DNA of 64,000 bases from JBLIRR01 sp049472395 (GCA_049472395.1 JBLIRR010000001.1:248001-312000), one strand, 5' to 3'. Counted from the stretch's first letter, positions 45,365 to 55,436 are shown. Made by a program: numbers and translations. The notes: generated by a model from the letters alone, not told the origin.

Positions 45365-45919
45365 ATGAAGGAAAAGGATATTATGGAAGAGAATCTAAAG
45401 TTAAGGATGGATCTTCAGAGATTGAAGAAAAATATTTTTATCGATGAACTTACCGACTTATTTAATCACCGTTACTTAAATACAAGACTCAAAGAGGAGA
45501 TGAAAAGATCAAAACGATATACTCTTTTCCTTTCCCTTGTATTTGTTGAAATCGAAAAAATTATCAATGAAGGAAAGGTAGACGACATCAAAAAAATTGG
45601 GGAATTTATTAAATGTAATATTCGTGATGCAGATATAATTTCTATTTTTGATAAAAATATCTTTGCCCTTATTCTTCCGGAGACAAATATCGAGGGAGCG
45701 AATGTTCTTTCAGAACGATTGCGGGAGCAAATATTATTATTTGGTTATAACAAAAAAGGAGATAAGAACTATACCACAGGGCAGAGAATAAACATAGGCA
45801 TTACATCATATCCCACTGATGCCGGAGGATTTGAAGAACTCATTTCGAAAAGTTTGAATATGTTAAAACTTTCAAGAGAGAGTGAAGAGAATACAATTTG
45901 TAGTTCATATACTGTATAA
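45365..45919 (+). CDS. Degenerate GGDEF-domain protein
   Basis: A 184-aa protein with a short coiled-coil N-terminus and a GGDEF fold: DELTDLFNHRYLNTRLKEEM is the usual opening and FALILPETNIEGANVLSERL the usual end. The active motif is lost: where GGDEF is expected it reads DKNIF. So it cannot make c-di-GMP and may bind it or act as a scaffold. Its position behind a kinase and sigma-54 activator suggests a signalling role. Confidence 0.8.
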   Translation: MKEKDIMEENLKLRMDLQRLKKNIFIDELTDLFNHRYLNTRLKEEMKRSKRYTLFLSLVFVEIEKIINEGKVDDIKKIGEFIKCNIRDADIISIFDKNIFALILPETNIEGANVLSERLREQILLFGYNKKGDKNYTTGQRINIGITSYPTDAGGFEELISKSLNMLKLSRESEENTICSSYTV

Positions 45920-46015
45920 CCGTTCTTCGTAATCCATACACTTAATGAATGTACTGAGTTTTTATAAATCACTTTATTGCCAACGAGTGATGATGTTCGT
46001 GAAGCTCCCCTCCAT

Positions 46016-46045
46016 TTGACACTAATCTTTTCTTTGTGTTAGAAT
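46016..46045 (+). promoter_or_regulatory. Sigma-70 promoter of the UPF0182-ftsY-rib operon
   Basis: TTGACA (46016-46021), 18-base spacer, TAGAAT (46040-46045), about 90 bases before the UPF0182 start. Confidence 0.6.
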
Positions 46046-46137
46046 GCCTCTCAATACAAGTACTTGAAATTTTTTTAAAAAAGACTACAATGGATATTTT
46101 TTCCAGAATATATAACAAAATCTTATAGGGAGCAATA

Positions 46138-48963
46138 ATGGATAAAATAAAACCTAATAAAAAACTATTATTTTTATTTGCTATATTATTTCTTATTAGT
46201 ATAAGCTCTGGCCAGTTTTTTTACCTCTATTCAGAGCTCTTATGGTTTAATGCCTTAGGCTATAAAAGTGTCTTTTGGACAATATTCTTAGCAAAGATAG
46301 CCATAGGAATTGTATGTGGTTTGGCCTTCCTCGCGCTCTATTTTATCAATCTCTATATTGCCCGCTTTTTAGGGCCCACAAAATTAAAATGGGATTTTCC
46401 CGTCCGACGGCAAGATATAGATCAAATAATATCTGTTGAGCCACGCTATATAAATTGGTTTCTTTTTGCAATAGGATTAGTCTTTGCAATACTTATGGGA
46501 ATATGGCCCGCATTAATAAAATGGGACAGTATTTTACAATTCATCAAACAAGTCCCCTTTCTTAAACCAGATCCAATTTTTAATAAAGATATAGGATTTT
46601 TCGTGTTTTCTCTCCCTATCCATATCTTTTTTCAGCAGTGGCTTTTTTCTACATTCCTCATCATCACTCTCGCATCCGGTATTATTTACTTAAAGGACAG
46701 GGCTATTCATCTCCAATTAGGCAATTTTAATTTTATACCACGAGCCAAAGCCCATTTATCAATATTATGCGGTATTATGCTCATTTTATGGGCCTGGGCA
46801 GTGAGGCTTAAAATGTTTAATCTGCTGTACTCTCCCAGGGGTGTTGCCTTTGGAGCAAGTTATACCGATATGAAAGCTCAAATGCTCGCCTATTGGGTTT
46901 TAACGATTATTGCTCTTGCCTGTGCTATTTTATTCTGGATCAATATATCCACAAAAGGATTTAAGATCCCTATTATTGGGCTGGCTGTGCTGATTGTATT
47001 GGGGATATTATTAAATATAGTCTATCCCAGTTTTTTACAAAAATTTATTGTGGTGCCCAATGAATTAACCAAGGAGATGCCTTATATAAAAAATAATATT
47101 ACCTATACACGGCAGGGATATAATTTAGACAACATTATGGAAAAAGAATTTTTCGCATCCTCCGACCTCACTGCTTCGGACATCAAGGCAAATGCCCCTA
47201 CCATTGATAATATCAAGATATGGGATACAAAGCCCCTTAAGGATACCTATCGCGAGCTTCAAGGACTTCGATTGTACTATAAATTCCTTTCCATTGATGA
47301 GGACAGATACTTTGTAAACGATAAATATACCCAAATGATGCTCTCACCGAGAGAATTGATCCAAGAGCAACTGGCCCCACAAGCAAAAACATGGGAAAAT
47401 CTCCATTTTCAATACACGCATGGTTACGGATTATGCTTAAGTCCCGTCAATTACGTGACGGAAAAAGGGCTACCAAAGCTATTAATAAAAGATATCCCTC
47501 CAATAAGTGATATTGGCCAGGATATCACACGGCCGGAGATGTATTATGGGGAAAGCAGCTTTAATTATGTCATGGTGAATTCAAAAGCCAATGAATTTGA
47601 TTATCCCAAGGGTGATCAAAATGTGTATACCAAGTATGCGGGCCGAGGAGGAGTATCGATAGGGACACTCTGGCGCAAGCTCGTATTCTCTTTTCGTTTT
47701 AAGGATCCTAAGATATTTCTAACCTCTTATATTACGCCTGAAAGCCGTATTATGTTCCATAGACAGATCAAGGAACGCGTAAGAACCCTTGCTCCATTTC
47801 TCAAACTTGATAATGATCCTTATTCTGTTATCGTCAACGGAAGGATTGTATGGATCCAGGATGCCTATACCGTTACCAGCCAATATCCTTACTCTGAACC
47901 CTATGAGCTTCCTCTTGATGAAACCTTTACCCCCCCGAGAAGACCCCTTCAAGGTCTTAAGGGGCAGGCTTATTTTTTCAGAAGAAAGATTAATTATATC
48001 AGAAACTCAGTAAAAGTCGTTATCGATGCATATAATGGAGAGGTAAATTTTTATATTTCAGATAATAAAGATCCCCTTATTAAGGTCTACGAGAAGATAT
48101 TCCCTGCTCTTTTTAAGAATATAGTGGATATGCCGAAAGATATTCGGGATCATATCCGGTATCCTCGGGACTTGTTTGAGCTTCAGAGCAAAGTATATGC
48201 GACCTATCATATGCAAGAGCCTCGTGTATTTTACAATCGTGAGGATTTATGGGCAGCTCCCTTAGAGAGGGGAATGCAAACCCAAAATTATGAGCAAGAG
48301 ATGAAACCTTACTATTTAATTATGAAATTACCTGAAGAAGAAAGGGAAGAATTTCTTTTAATGGTGCCCTTTACGCCTAATGATAAAACAAATATGGTCG
48401 CCTTAATATGTGCTCGATGTGATAGGGAACATTATGGCAAGGTATTTGTGTACAAATTACCAAAGGATAAATTAATATATGGTCCAAGGCAAATCGATGC
48501 CCGTATTGATCAGCAGACTGAAATTTCAAGTGAGCTTACTCTCTGGAGCCAGGAAGGATCCACAGTATTTCGAGGCCACCTGATTGTTATCCCCATCAAT
48601 CAATCTATTATCTTCATCGAGCCTGTCTATCTGCTCGCGAGCAGTGGTGAGCTTCCCGAACTCAAAAGAGTTATTGCAGTATTTGAGGATAAGATTGCAA
48701 TGCGACATAATGTAAAGGAGGCTTTGAATGCCATATTCGAAATCGATGAAGCAGAGGAAATAATTGGTGGGGCACCGATAGAAATTGAGGCAATACGCGG
48801 CGATGAATCATTATCAGACCTCGCTGCCCAGGCTATCAACTATCTGAATAAAGCACAGAATAGATTGCAAGATGACCTTGATTGGGAAGGTTTTGGCAAG
48901 AATTTGGATCAACTGGAAACTATTTTAAAGCTTATGCAGCGTAGCACACTGAATGAAGAGTAA
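46138..48963 (+). CDS. UPF0182 family large membrane protein
   Basis: A 941-aa protein. The first ~310 residues hold about seven transmembrane helices; the rest is a large globular part. Family blocks include the WFNALGYKSVFWTIFLAKI start, NNITYTRQGYNLDNI and ITRPEMYYGESSFNYVMVNS. The C-terminus (DLAAQAINYLNKAQNRLQ) is a helical tail. Full length for the family, which is present in cyanobacteria, actinobacteria and some anaerobes. Function unknown. Confidence 0.9.
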   Translation: MDKIKPNKKLLFLFAILFLISISSGQFFYLYSELLWFNALGYKSVFWTIFLAKIAIGIVCGLAFLALYFINLYIARFLGPTKLKWDFPVRRQDIDQIISVEPRYINWFLFAIGLVFAILMGIWPALIKWDSILQFIKQVPFLKPDPIFNKDIGFFVFSLPIHIFFQQWLFSTFLIITLASGIIYLKDRAIHLQLGNFNFIPRAKAHLSILCGIMLILWAWAVRLKMFNLLYSPRGVAFGASYTDMKAQMLAYWVLTIIALACAILFWINISTKGFKIPIIGLAVLIVLGILLNIVYPSFLQKFIVVPNELTKEMPYIKNNITYTRQGYNLDNIMEKEFFASSDLTASDIKANAPTIDNIKIWDTKPLKDTYRELQGLRLYYKFLSIDEDRYFVNDKYTQMMLSPRELIQEQLAPQAKTWENLHFQYTHGYGLCLSPVNYVTEKGLPKLLIKDIPPISDIGQDITRPEMYYGESSFNYVMVNSKANEFDYPKGDQNVYTKYAGRGGVSIGTLWRKLVFSFRFKDPKIFLTSYITPESRIMFHRQIKERVRTLAPFLKLDNDPYSVIVNGRIVWIQDAYTVTSQYPYSEPYELPLDETFTPPRRPLQGLKGQAYFFRRKINYIRNSVKVVIDAYNGEVNFYISDNKDPLIKVYEKIFPALFKNIVDMPKDIRDHIRYPRDLFELQSKVYATYHMQEPRVFYNREDLWAAPLERGMQTQNYEQEMKPYYLIMKLPEEEREEFLLMVPFTPNDKTNMVALICARCDREHYGKVFVYKLPKDKLIYGPRQIDARIDQQTEISSELTLWSQEGSTVFRGHLIVIPINQSIIFIEPVYLLASSGELPELKRVIAVFEDKIAMRHNVKEALNAIFEIDEAEEIIGGAPIEIEAIRGDESLSDLAAQAINYLNKAQNRLQDDLDWEGFGKNLDQLETILKLMQRSTLNEE

Positions 48964-48965
48964 CA

Positions 48966-49745
48966 ATGGAAAAGATCTTGTATAAGGATCTCTGTGGATT
49001 TTTAGTAGCAGCAGTCTGTGTGTATGGATGTGCAGGCAGAATCAATCAAAAAAAAGCGATGGAGCACTATAACAAGGGCATGATCCTTTTCAGAGAACAA
49101 CAATGGGAAGGGGCCCTCACTGAATTAAAAAAAGCAAAAGAGTATAATCCTGAGAATGATGTAGTATTAAATGCCATTGGCCTTGCAGCCTTTTATAATG
49201 GCCGATTGCCAGAGGCTGCGTTCTATTATAAAAAAGCTATCGCAATCGAGCCAAATCAACCTGATTATTACAATAATCTTGCAGCTTCATTAAGCGCTTT
49301 AGGCAAACAGGAAGAGGCAATTAAGTATTGTAAAAAGGCCCTCTCTTTTCCCTCGTATCACACACCTGAATTTGCTTATTTTAATTTGGGAACCGCTTAT
49401 TATCAGCTTAGACAGTATACACAGGCTAAAAAGTCATTCGAAAAATCATATGAAACAAATCCTCTTTATATTGACCCCTATTACCAACTTGGCAGAACAT
49501 TGATCAAATTATCCGAATTTGAAAAGGCAATTAAACAATTAAAAGAAGCTGAAGAGCTCAGAAAAAAATTTAACTATGAAAACCCCGAGGTAAAGGCTGG
49601 CATATACTATCATCTGGGATTGGCATATATGAAACTAAAGAAATATTCCGAGAGCATCCACTACCTTCGTAAGGTAAGGCAGGAAGATTCCGTATATTTA
49701 GAGAAAGAAGCTGCAAAATTATTAGAGAGAATAGAATTAAAATAG
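48966..49745 (+). CDS. TPR-repeat lipoprotein
   Basis: A 259-aa protein with a lipoprotein signal (FLVAAVCVYGC, lipidated Cys22). About six tetratricopeptide repeats follow, e.g. AMEHYNKGMILFREQQWEGA, AAFYYKKAIAIEPNQPDYY, AYFNLGTAYYQLRQYTQAKK. Such lipoproteins act as protein-interaction scaffolds (compare PilF/PilW). It starts two bases after the UPF0182 stop. Confidence 0.85.
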   Translation: MEKILYKDLCGFLVAAVCVYGCAGRINQKKAMEHYNKGMILFREQQWEGALTELKKAKEYNPENDVVLNAIGLAAFYNGRLPEAAFYYKKAIAIEPNQPDYYNNLAASLSALGKQEEAIKYCKKALSFPSYHTPEFAYFNLGTAYYQLRQYTQAKKSFEKSYETNPLYIDPYYQLGRTLIKLSEFEKAIKQLKEAEELRKKFNYENPEVKAGIYYHLGLAYMKLKKYSESIHYLRKVRQEDSVYLEKEAAKLLERIELK

Positions 49746-49756
49746 AAAGTAGTACA

Positions 49757-50713
49757 ATGCAGAATGAGCACAACGAAAAAAAGGGATGGTTCAATAAGTT
49801 AAAACTGGGGTTACGAAAAACTCACAACTCCTTTATTAATAAAATAAGTGGTGTATTAAAAGGCAAATCCGTTCTTGATGCTGACCTGTGTGAACAATTA
49901 GAAGAGATTTTAATACTCTCTGATGTAGGCGTTCAAACAAGCGCTCTTATCATTGATCGGTTAAAGAATAAGGCGAAGGGCGCTCAGTACGACTCTGAAG
50001 ATAAAATACAAGAACTTATTAAAGAAATCATCGTGGACATTCTTCAGGAAGCGGAGGGAAAAATTGTACTTGATAACCACTCAAAGCCTTTTATTATTTT
50101 GGTACTTGGGGTAAATGGGGTAGGAAAAACCACTACAATTGCCAAACTCGCCCATTTTTATAAAAATGAGGGCAAAAACATATTAATTGCTGCTGCCGAT
50201 ACATTTCGCGCTGCTGCTATTGAACAGCTTCAAATATGGGGAAAGAGAGCGGGAATTGATGTCATAAGCCATCAGATCGGTTCAGATCCTTCTGCGGTTG
50301 TATTCGATTCCATAAAGAGTGCCAAGGAAAATTCATCTGATTTATTAATTGTTGATACTGCGGGCAGGCTTCATACTAAAAAGAATCTTATGGTAGAGCT
50401 CGACAAAATGAAACGGATTATGGGGAGGGAATGCCCAGAGGCTCCCCACGAAATTCTCTTGGTTCTCGATGCCACATGTGGTCAGAATGCTCTCCAACAG
50501 GCTAAACAATTTAAAGAAATTATAGGTGTCACGGGTATTGCGTTGGCCAAACTGGATGGAACAGCGAAGGGAGGAATAATTATCTCCATAGCTCATGAAT
50601 TAAATATTCCGGTTAAGTTTATTGGTGTCGGAGAGGGTTTGGATGATCTGCGCACTTTTGAGTCAAAGCTATTTGTGGAAGCCCTTTTTGAAGATAAATC
50701 TGAAACAGTGTAA
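49757..50713 (+). CDS. ftsY: Signal recognition particle receptor FtsY
   Basis: A 318-aa GTPase that docks ribosome-SRP complexes to the membrane. GTPase motifs: LGVNGVGKTTTIAKLA, DTFRAAAIEQL, DTAGRLHTK, LAKLDGTAKGG. The N domain is short and there is no long acidic A domain, as in many bacteria other than E. coli. It precedes the riboflavin genes. Confidence 0.96.
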   Translation: MQNEHNEKKGWFNKLKLGLRKTHNSFINKISGVLKGKSVLDADLCEQLEEILILSDVGVQTSALIIDRLKNKAKGAQYDSEDKIQELIKEIIVDILQEAEGKIVLDNHSKPFIILVLGVNGVGKTTTIAKLAHFYKNEGKNILIAAADTFRAAAIEQLQIWGKRAGIDVISHQIGSDPSAVVFDSIKSAKENSSDLLIVDTAGRLHTKKNLMVELDKMKRIMGRECPEAPHEILLVLDATCGQNALQQAKQFKEIIGVTGIALAKLDGTAKGGIIISIAHELNIPVKFIGVGEGLDDLRTFESKLFVEALFEDKSETV

Positions 50714-50718
50714 ATTAT

Positions 50719-51828
50719 ATGCATACTGATGAAGATTATATGCACCTTGCTCTAGATATGGCTGAGAAAGGGGCGGGATTTACGAGCCCTAATCCCATGG
50801 TCGGCGCGGTGGTGGTGAAGGATACTACCATTGTAGGAAAAGACTATCATACGAATGTCGGCAGACTTCATGCAGAGGTTAAGGCATTACAAGAGGCCGG
50901 TGATCAAGCGCAAGGGGCAACACTCTATGTTAATCTTGAGCCTTGTTGCCATTATGGCAAAACCCCCCCCTGTGTAGAAGCTATTATCAATGCAGGAATT
51001 GCAAAGGTTGTTATCGGCACTCAAGATCCCAATCCTTTGGTAAATGGTAGAGGTATTGCGGAGTTACGATCCCATGGCATCGAGGTAAAGGTAGGTGTTT
51101 TAGAGGATAAGGCAAAAAAAATAAATGAATTTTTTATTAAATATATTACCACTGGGAAACCCTTTGTTATCTTAAAAGCAGCCATGAGCCTTGACGGCAA
51201 AATCGCTACAAAAACAGGGCAATCACAGTGGATTAGCAATGAGGCTTCACGGCAATTTGTGCATGCCTTACGAAACAGGGTGGATGCCATTATGGTTGGA
51301 GCAGGGACAATATTACAGGATAATCCCTTATTAACCACCAGAATATCAGGACAACAATCGAGAAATCCAAAACGAATTATTATTGATAATTTACTTAAAA
51401 TCCCACTGGGGGCCCGGATATTTACTCAAGAGGCGAAGGGAGAGGGGTCTGAAAATATAATCGTCACGACCTGTAAGGCCTCGCAAGAGAAAATCAAGAG
51501 GTTTGAGGAACAGGGTTCTCGGATAATTCAGATACACACAAAAAGGAAAAATTCAGTGGATTTTGGTATCGTGCTCGATCAGTTAGGGAAGCTCTCCCTT
51601 ACCTCAATTATGATTGAAGGAGGACACGGAATTAACGCTGCCGCTTTGGAAGCGTGCGTTGTCGATAAAGTAATTATTTTTATAGCCCCTAAAATTATCG
51701 GAGGAAAAACTGCGCCAGGGATTGTGTCTGGAGAGGGAATTGCATATTTAAAGGATGCTGTGTGCGTGCATGATATGGAAATTCGTCGTTTTGAAAATGA
51801 TTTCATGATAGAAGGATATATAGGCTAA
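50719..51828 (+). CDS. ribD: Riboflavin deaminase/reductase
   Basis: A 369-aa bifunctional enzyme. The N-terminal deaminase has the zinc site HAEVKAL and EPCCHYGKTPPC. The reductase domain follows (KAAMSLDGKIATKTGQSQWI, MIEGGHGINAAAL). It performs the second and third steps from GTP. It begins five bases after ftsY, in an operon ftsY-ribD-ribE-ribBA-ribH-nusB. No FMN riboswitch was seen upstream. Confidence 0.96.
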   Translation: MHTDEDYMHLALDMAEKGAGFTSPNPMVGAVVVKDTTIVGKDYHTNVGRLHAEVKALQEAGDQAQGATLYVNLEPCCHYGKTPPCVEAIINAGIAKVVIGTQDPNPLVNGRGIAELRSHGIEVKVGVLEDKAKKINEFFIKYITTGKPFVILKAAMSLDGKIATKTGQSQWISNEASRQFVHALRNRVDAIMVGAGTILQDNPLLTTRISGQQSRNPKRIIIDNLLKIPLGARIFTQEAKGEGSENIIVTTCKASQEKIKRFEEQGSRIIQIHTKRKNSVDFGIVLDQLGKLSLTSIMIEGGHGINAAALEACVVDKVIIFIAPKIIGGKTAPGIVSGEGIAYLKDAVCVHDMEIRRFENDFMIEGYIG

Positions 51829-51829
51829 T

Positions 51830-52486
51830 ATGTTTACAGGAATTATAGAAACCCTGGGCTCTGTTATTTCAATGGAGAAAACCGCTGAGGGAGCTCGTCT
51901 TACAGTAGAGGCTACATTTTCATCCGAAAGGGCTAAAATTGGCGACAGTATTGCGGTAAATGGGGTCTGTTTAACAATTGTAAAACTCTCTCAGAACACA
52001 TTTTCTTTTGATATAAGCCTCTCAACCTTAAAGGCCAGTAACTTAGGGGGGTTATCCTTCGGACAGAGAGTAAATCTTGAGCGAGCTTTGAAATTTGACC
52101 AAAGATTAGATGGTCATTTAGTAACCGGTCATATAGATACGACTGTACCAATAGTCTCTATTGTGAGGGAAGGTTCTTCTTTTAAATTTGCTATTACTGT
52201 TCCTCAGGAGTATTATGAAAATATAGTCCCTCGCGGATCAATAGCACTAGATGGGATTAGTTTAACGATTACCGAACTTGAGAGGGAACAGTGCTGGATT
52301 ACAATTATCCCCCATACAAGGGATAACACAAATTTAAAATATAAAAAAGAAGGAGACTGCCTTAATTTGGAAACTGATATTATTGGTAAATATATCCAAA
52401 GACAGGTAAGGGCACACGCAGATTTTAAAAACCGCACAGCGGTCAGTACCTTGACAATTGAAAAAATTCTGCAGAGCGGTTTTTAA
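51830..52486 (+). CDS. ribE: Riboflavin synthase alpha chain
   Basis: A 218-aa enzyme made of two similar barrel halves; the N-terminus MFTGIIETLGSV is diagnostic. The second half starts near residue 97 (HLVTGHIDTTVPI). It makes riboflavin from two molecules of dimethylribityllumazine. One base separates it from ribD. Confidence 0.95.
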   Translation: MFTGIIETLGSVISMEKTAEGARLTVEATFSSERAKIGDSIAVNGVCLTIVKLSQNTFSFDISLSTLKASNLGGLSFGQRVNLERALKFDQRLDGHLVTGHIDTTVPIVSIVREGSSFKFAITVPQEYYENIVPRGSIALDGISLTITELEREQCWITIIPHTRDNTNLKYKKEGDCLNLETDIIGKYIQRQVRAHADFKNRTAVSTLTIEKILQSGF

Positions 52487-52509
52487 ATGATGTATTGGAG
52501 GGATGAGGA

Positions 52510-53739
52510 ATGAAAGAATCTAATTTTGAAAAGCCCACCATTAAATTTAATACTATTCCTGAAGCTATCGAAGCTATCAGCAAAGGGGAGATGATCATTG
52601 TTGTGGATGATGAAGACCGCGAAAATGAGGGAGATTTGACTATGGCGGCAGAGAAGGTGACACCGGAGGCAATTGCTTTTATGGCTACCCATGGAAGAGG
52701 TCTTATTTGTTTACCCATGGAAGAGGACCGTCTCGATAAACTCAATCTTCCTTTAATGGTAGAGGAAAATACCTCGTGTTTTGAAACAGCCTTTACGGTA
52801 TCTATAGATGCACGCCATGGCACAACAACCGGCATCTCAGCAGCTGACAGAGCCGTCACTATAAAAACAGCTATTGCCCCGGAAACTAAGCCTGAGGATC
52901 TTGCCAGACCAGGACATATTTTCCCCTTACGGGCTAAAAAGGGAGGTGTACTGAACCGGGCCGGGCAAACAGAAGCAGCAGTTGACCTTGCACGATTAGC
53001 CGGATGCTATCCAGCCGGAGTAATATGCGAGGTCATGAAAGATGACGGAACAATGGCACGGGTTCCTGATCTCATTCCATTTGCGAAAAAACATAATCTC
53101 AAACTTATTATGGTAAAGGATCTTATAAAATATCGTATGAGAAATGAAAAATTATTTACCTGTACTGCTCAATTTTCCTTTCCTACCCGATATGGAAATT
53201 TTTATGCATATGCTTTTAAAAGCCATATTGATAATATGGTCCATATAGCGCTTGTGCTCGGAAGCTGGAAAGATGATGATGAGGTACTTGTAAGGGTTCA
53301 TTCCTCTTGTCTTACCGGTGATGCACTGGGGTCTTTACGGTGCGACTGCGGCGAGCAATTACACACAGCTATGGAAATGATAAAGAATGAGGGCCGAGGC
53401 GTGATTCTTTACATGAGCCAGGAGGGACGGGGCATAGGGATTTTGCATAAACTTCGTGCCTATGAACTTCAAGATCAGGGAAAAGATACGGTTGAAGCAA
53501 ATGAAGCCCTCGGATTTAAGGCAGATTTGCGAGAATATGGGATAGGAGCCCAAATCCTGGCAGAACTTAAATTAAAAAATATTTTATTGATGACTAATAA
53601 TCCGAAGAAAATCGTCGGGCTTGAGGGATATGGCCTCCAGGTGATAAAAAGAATCCCCATCAGGATAAATCCGTCAGAGAACAATATTCGTTACTTAAAA
53701 ACAAAACAAGAAAAAATGGGACATTTATTGGAGCTATAA
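52510..53739 (+). CDS. ribBA: Bifunctional DHBP synthase / GTP cyclohydrolase II
   Basis: A 409-aa fusion. N-terminal DHBP synthase with the metal site DDEDRENEGDL and HGRGLICLPM. C-terminal GTP cyclohydrolase II with the zinc Cys in CLTGDALGSLRCDCG and the RGIGI loop. It provides both starting branches of riboflavin synthesis. Next gene ribH follows after one base. Confidence 0.96.
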   Translation: MKESNFEKPTIKFNTIPEAIEAISKGEMIIVVDDEDRENEGDLTMAAEKVTPEAIAFMATHGRGLICLPMEEDRLDKLNLPLMVEENTSCFETAFTVSIDARHGTTTGISAADRAVTIKTAIAPETKPEDLARPGHIFPLRAKKGGVLNRAGQTEAAVDLARLAGCYPAGVICEVMKDDGTMARVPDLIPFAKKHNLKLIMVKDLIKYRMRNEKLFTCTAQFSFPTRYGNFYAYAFKSHIDNMVHIALVLGSWKDDDEVLVRVHSSCLTGDALGSLRCDCGEQLHTAMEMIKNEGRGVILYMSQEGRGIGILHKLRAYELQDQGKDTVEANEALGFKADLREYGIGAQILAELKLKNILLMTNNPKKIVGLEGYGLQVIKRIPIRINPSENNIRYLKTKQEKMGHLLEL

Positions 53740-53740
53740 G

Positions 53741-54205
53741 ATGGTCAAAATAATAGAAGGTCAATTAGATGCGCACGATATTAAATTTGGTCTTATCGTA
53801 AGTCGATTTAATGATTTTATCACAGGGCAGCTTCTTAAAGGGGCTCTTGATGCCCTTCTTCGCCATGGAAGCTCTGAGAACAATATTACCGTGGTAAGAG
53901 TGCCCGGATGCTTTGAGGTCCCTTATGCAGCATCGAAAATGGCACAGTCAAAAAAATATGAATCCATTATCTGCCTTGGCGCGCTTATTCGCGGGCAAAC
54001 CCCTCATTTTAACTATATCAGCAGTGAAGTATCAAAAGGAATTGCGAAGATCGCCCTTGATACGGGAGTTCCGGTTATCTATGGAATCATTACATGTGAA
54101 AATATAGAACAAGCTATAGAGCGAGCAGGAACAAAGGCGGGGAATAAAGGCTGGGATGCTGCAATAGCAGGGATAGAGATGGTAAATGTCTTTAAGAAGA
54201 TATAG
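53741..54205 (+). CDS. ribH: 6,7-Dimethyl-8-ribityllumazine synthase
   Basis: A 154-aa enzyme with the family blocks VSRFNDFITGQLLKGALDAL, VRVPGCFEVPYAA, CLGALIRGQTPHFNYIS and PVIYGIITCENIEQA. It condenses DHBP with the pyrimidine intermediate and normally forms a 60-mer or smaller shells. Confidence 0.96.
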   Translation: MVKIIEGQLDAHDIKFGLIVSRFNDFITGQLLKGALDALLRHGSSENNITVVRVPGCFEVPYAASKMAQSKKYESIICLGALIRGQTPHFNYISSEVSKGIAKIALDTGVPVIYGIITCENIEQAIERAGTKAGNKGWDAAIAGIEMVNVFKKI

Positions 54206-54242
54206 ACCTCATAATTATATACTATAATAAGGTCACAATAGC

Positions 54243-54662
54243 GTGGGGAAAAGACGAAAAGCACGAGAATTTACCCTGCAACTGCTTTTCCAATTAGATG
54301 TCACCAATAAAATGAGTGAAGAGAATTCGGCAAAGCCGCGCGAACTTTTTTGGGCACACACTGCTTGCAAAGAAGAGATAAAAAGTTTTTCTTTAGAGCT
54401 AATTCAGGGCACCCTCTCACATCTTCCCGAAATTGATGAGTATATAAAAAAATATGCAGAACATTGGGACCTTTCACGGATGCCTGCAGTGGATAGAAAT
54501 ATCCTCCGTTTCGCAATATATGAGATACTCTATAGAGATGACATTCCCTTGAAGGTAAGCATAAATGAAGCTATTGAGATTGCAAAAATCTATGGAACTG
54601 ACGACTCTGCCCGATTTATAAATGGGCTTTTGGATAAAGTAGCAAAAACCTTAGAGGCATAA
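54243..54662 (+). CDS. nusB: Transcription antitermination protein NusB
   Basis: A 139-aa all-helical protein starting at a GTG: MGKRRKAREFTLQLLFQLDV. It has the RNA-binding N-terminal Arg cluster and MPAVDRNILRFAIYEIL. It acts with NusE in rRNA antitermination. ribH-nusB adjacency is common. The last 12 bases overlap tlyA on the other strand. Confidence 0.94.
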   Translation: MGKRRKAREFTLQLLFQLDVTNKMSEENSAKPRELFWAHTACKEEIKSFSLELIQGTLSHLPEIDEYIKKYAEHWDLSRMPAVDRNILRFAIYEILYRDDIPLKVSINEAIEIAKIYGTDDSARFINGLLDKVAKTLEA

Positions 54663-55436
54663 GGTATCAATAGCTGCTATAAGTTCCTGCTCAGGTAAAC
54701 CCGCCTCCTTTTTTGATAAATAGAAAAAAAATTCTTTATTTCCCTTCGGGCCTCTGATAGGTGATGAGACAACCCCCTTTACGGAAACTTCTGTATGCTG
54801 AATAATAAAATCACTTAATTTTCTAAGAACCCGCATATGCTTCTGAGGGTCACGCACCACGCCGCCCTTTCCAACCTCATTTTTCCCCACTTCAAATTGC
54901 GGTTTCACGAGAGATACTATTTCCCCCCAATCAGGGTGCAGCAATGAAATAATCTTTGGCAACACTAATTCTAAGGAAATAAAAGACACATCAACAGCAG
55001 CAAATTCAATCAGGTCCTTTATTTTACGAGGGTCTATATATCTTATATTTGTTTTCTCTAATAGATGCACCCTGGGATCCTGTCTCAGTTTCCAGGCAAT
55101 CTGGCCCCGGCCAACATCGATTGCATAGACTTTTTTAACTCCTCGTTGGAGCAGGCAGTCACAAAATCCACCTGTTGATACTCCCACGTCAAGGGCAATC
55201 AGCCCTTTCACATCTATGGAGAAATGATCGAGAGCATGGGCTAATTTAGTGCCCCCTCTGCTCACGAACTCTTCTTTGTGCTCCCGTATTCTTATTTCCG
55301 ATTCCCCGCTTACATCCTTACCAACTTTATCAATCTTCTTTCCATTGACGAGAACACGTCCGGCTAAAATCAAGGCCTGCGCTTTTTGACGAGAAGATGC
55401 AAGCCCTTTCGCATATACTAATTGATCAAGTCTCAT
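54651..55436 (-). CDS. tlyA: TlyA family rRNA 2'-O-methyltransferase
   Basis: A 261-aa protein with an N-terminal S4 domain (MRLDQLVYAKGLASSRQKAQ) and an FtsJ-like methyltransferase domain. SAM-binding motif LDVGVSTGGFCDCLLQRGV; catalytic Lys in SLVKPQFEVGK. It methylates 16S and/or 23S rRNA in mycobacteria; many are mislabelled hemolysins. Confidence 0.93.
   Translation of the reverse strand: MRLDQLVYAKGLASSRQKAQALILAGRVLVNGKKIDKVGKDVSGESEIRIREHKEEFVSRGGTKLAHALDHFSIDVKGLIALDVGVSTGGFCDCLLQRGVKKVYAIDVGRGQIAWKLRQDPRVHLLEKTNIRYIDPRKIKDLIEFAAVDVSFISLELVLPKIISLLHPDWGEIVSLVKPQFEVGKNEVGKGGVVRDPQKHMRVLRKLSDFIIQHTEVSVKGVVSSPIRGPKGNKEFFFYLSKKEAGLPEQELIAAIDTLCL

Noticed and set aside
50600..50719. Possible FMN riboswitch before ribD
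   Set aside because: ribD starts five bases after ftsY and the preceding sequence is ftsY coding DNA with no RFN-element features.
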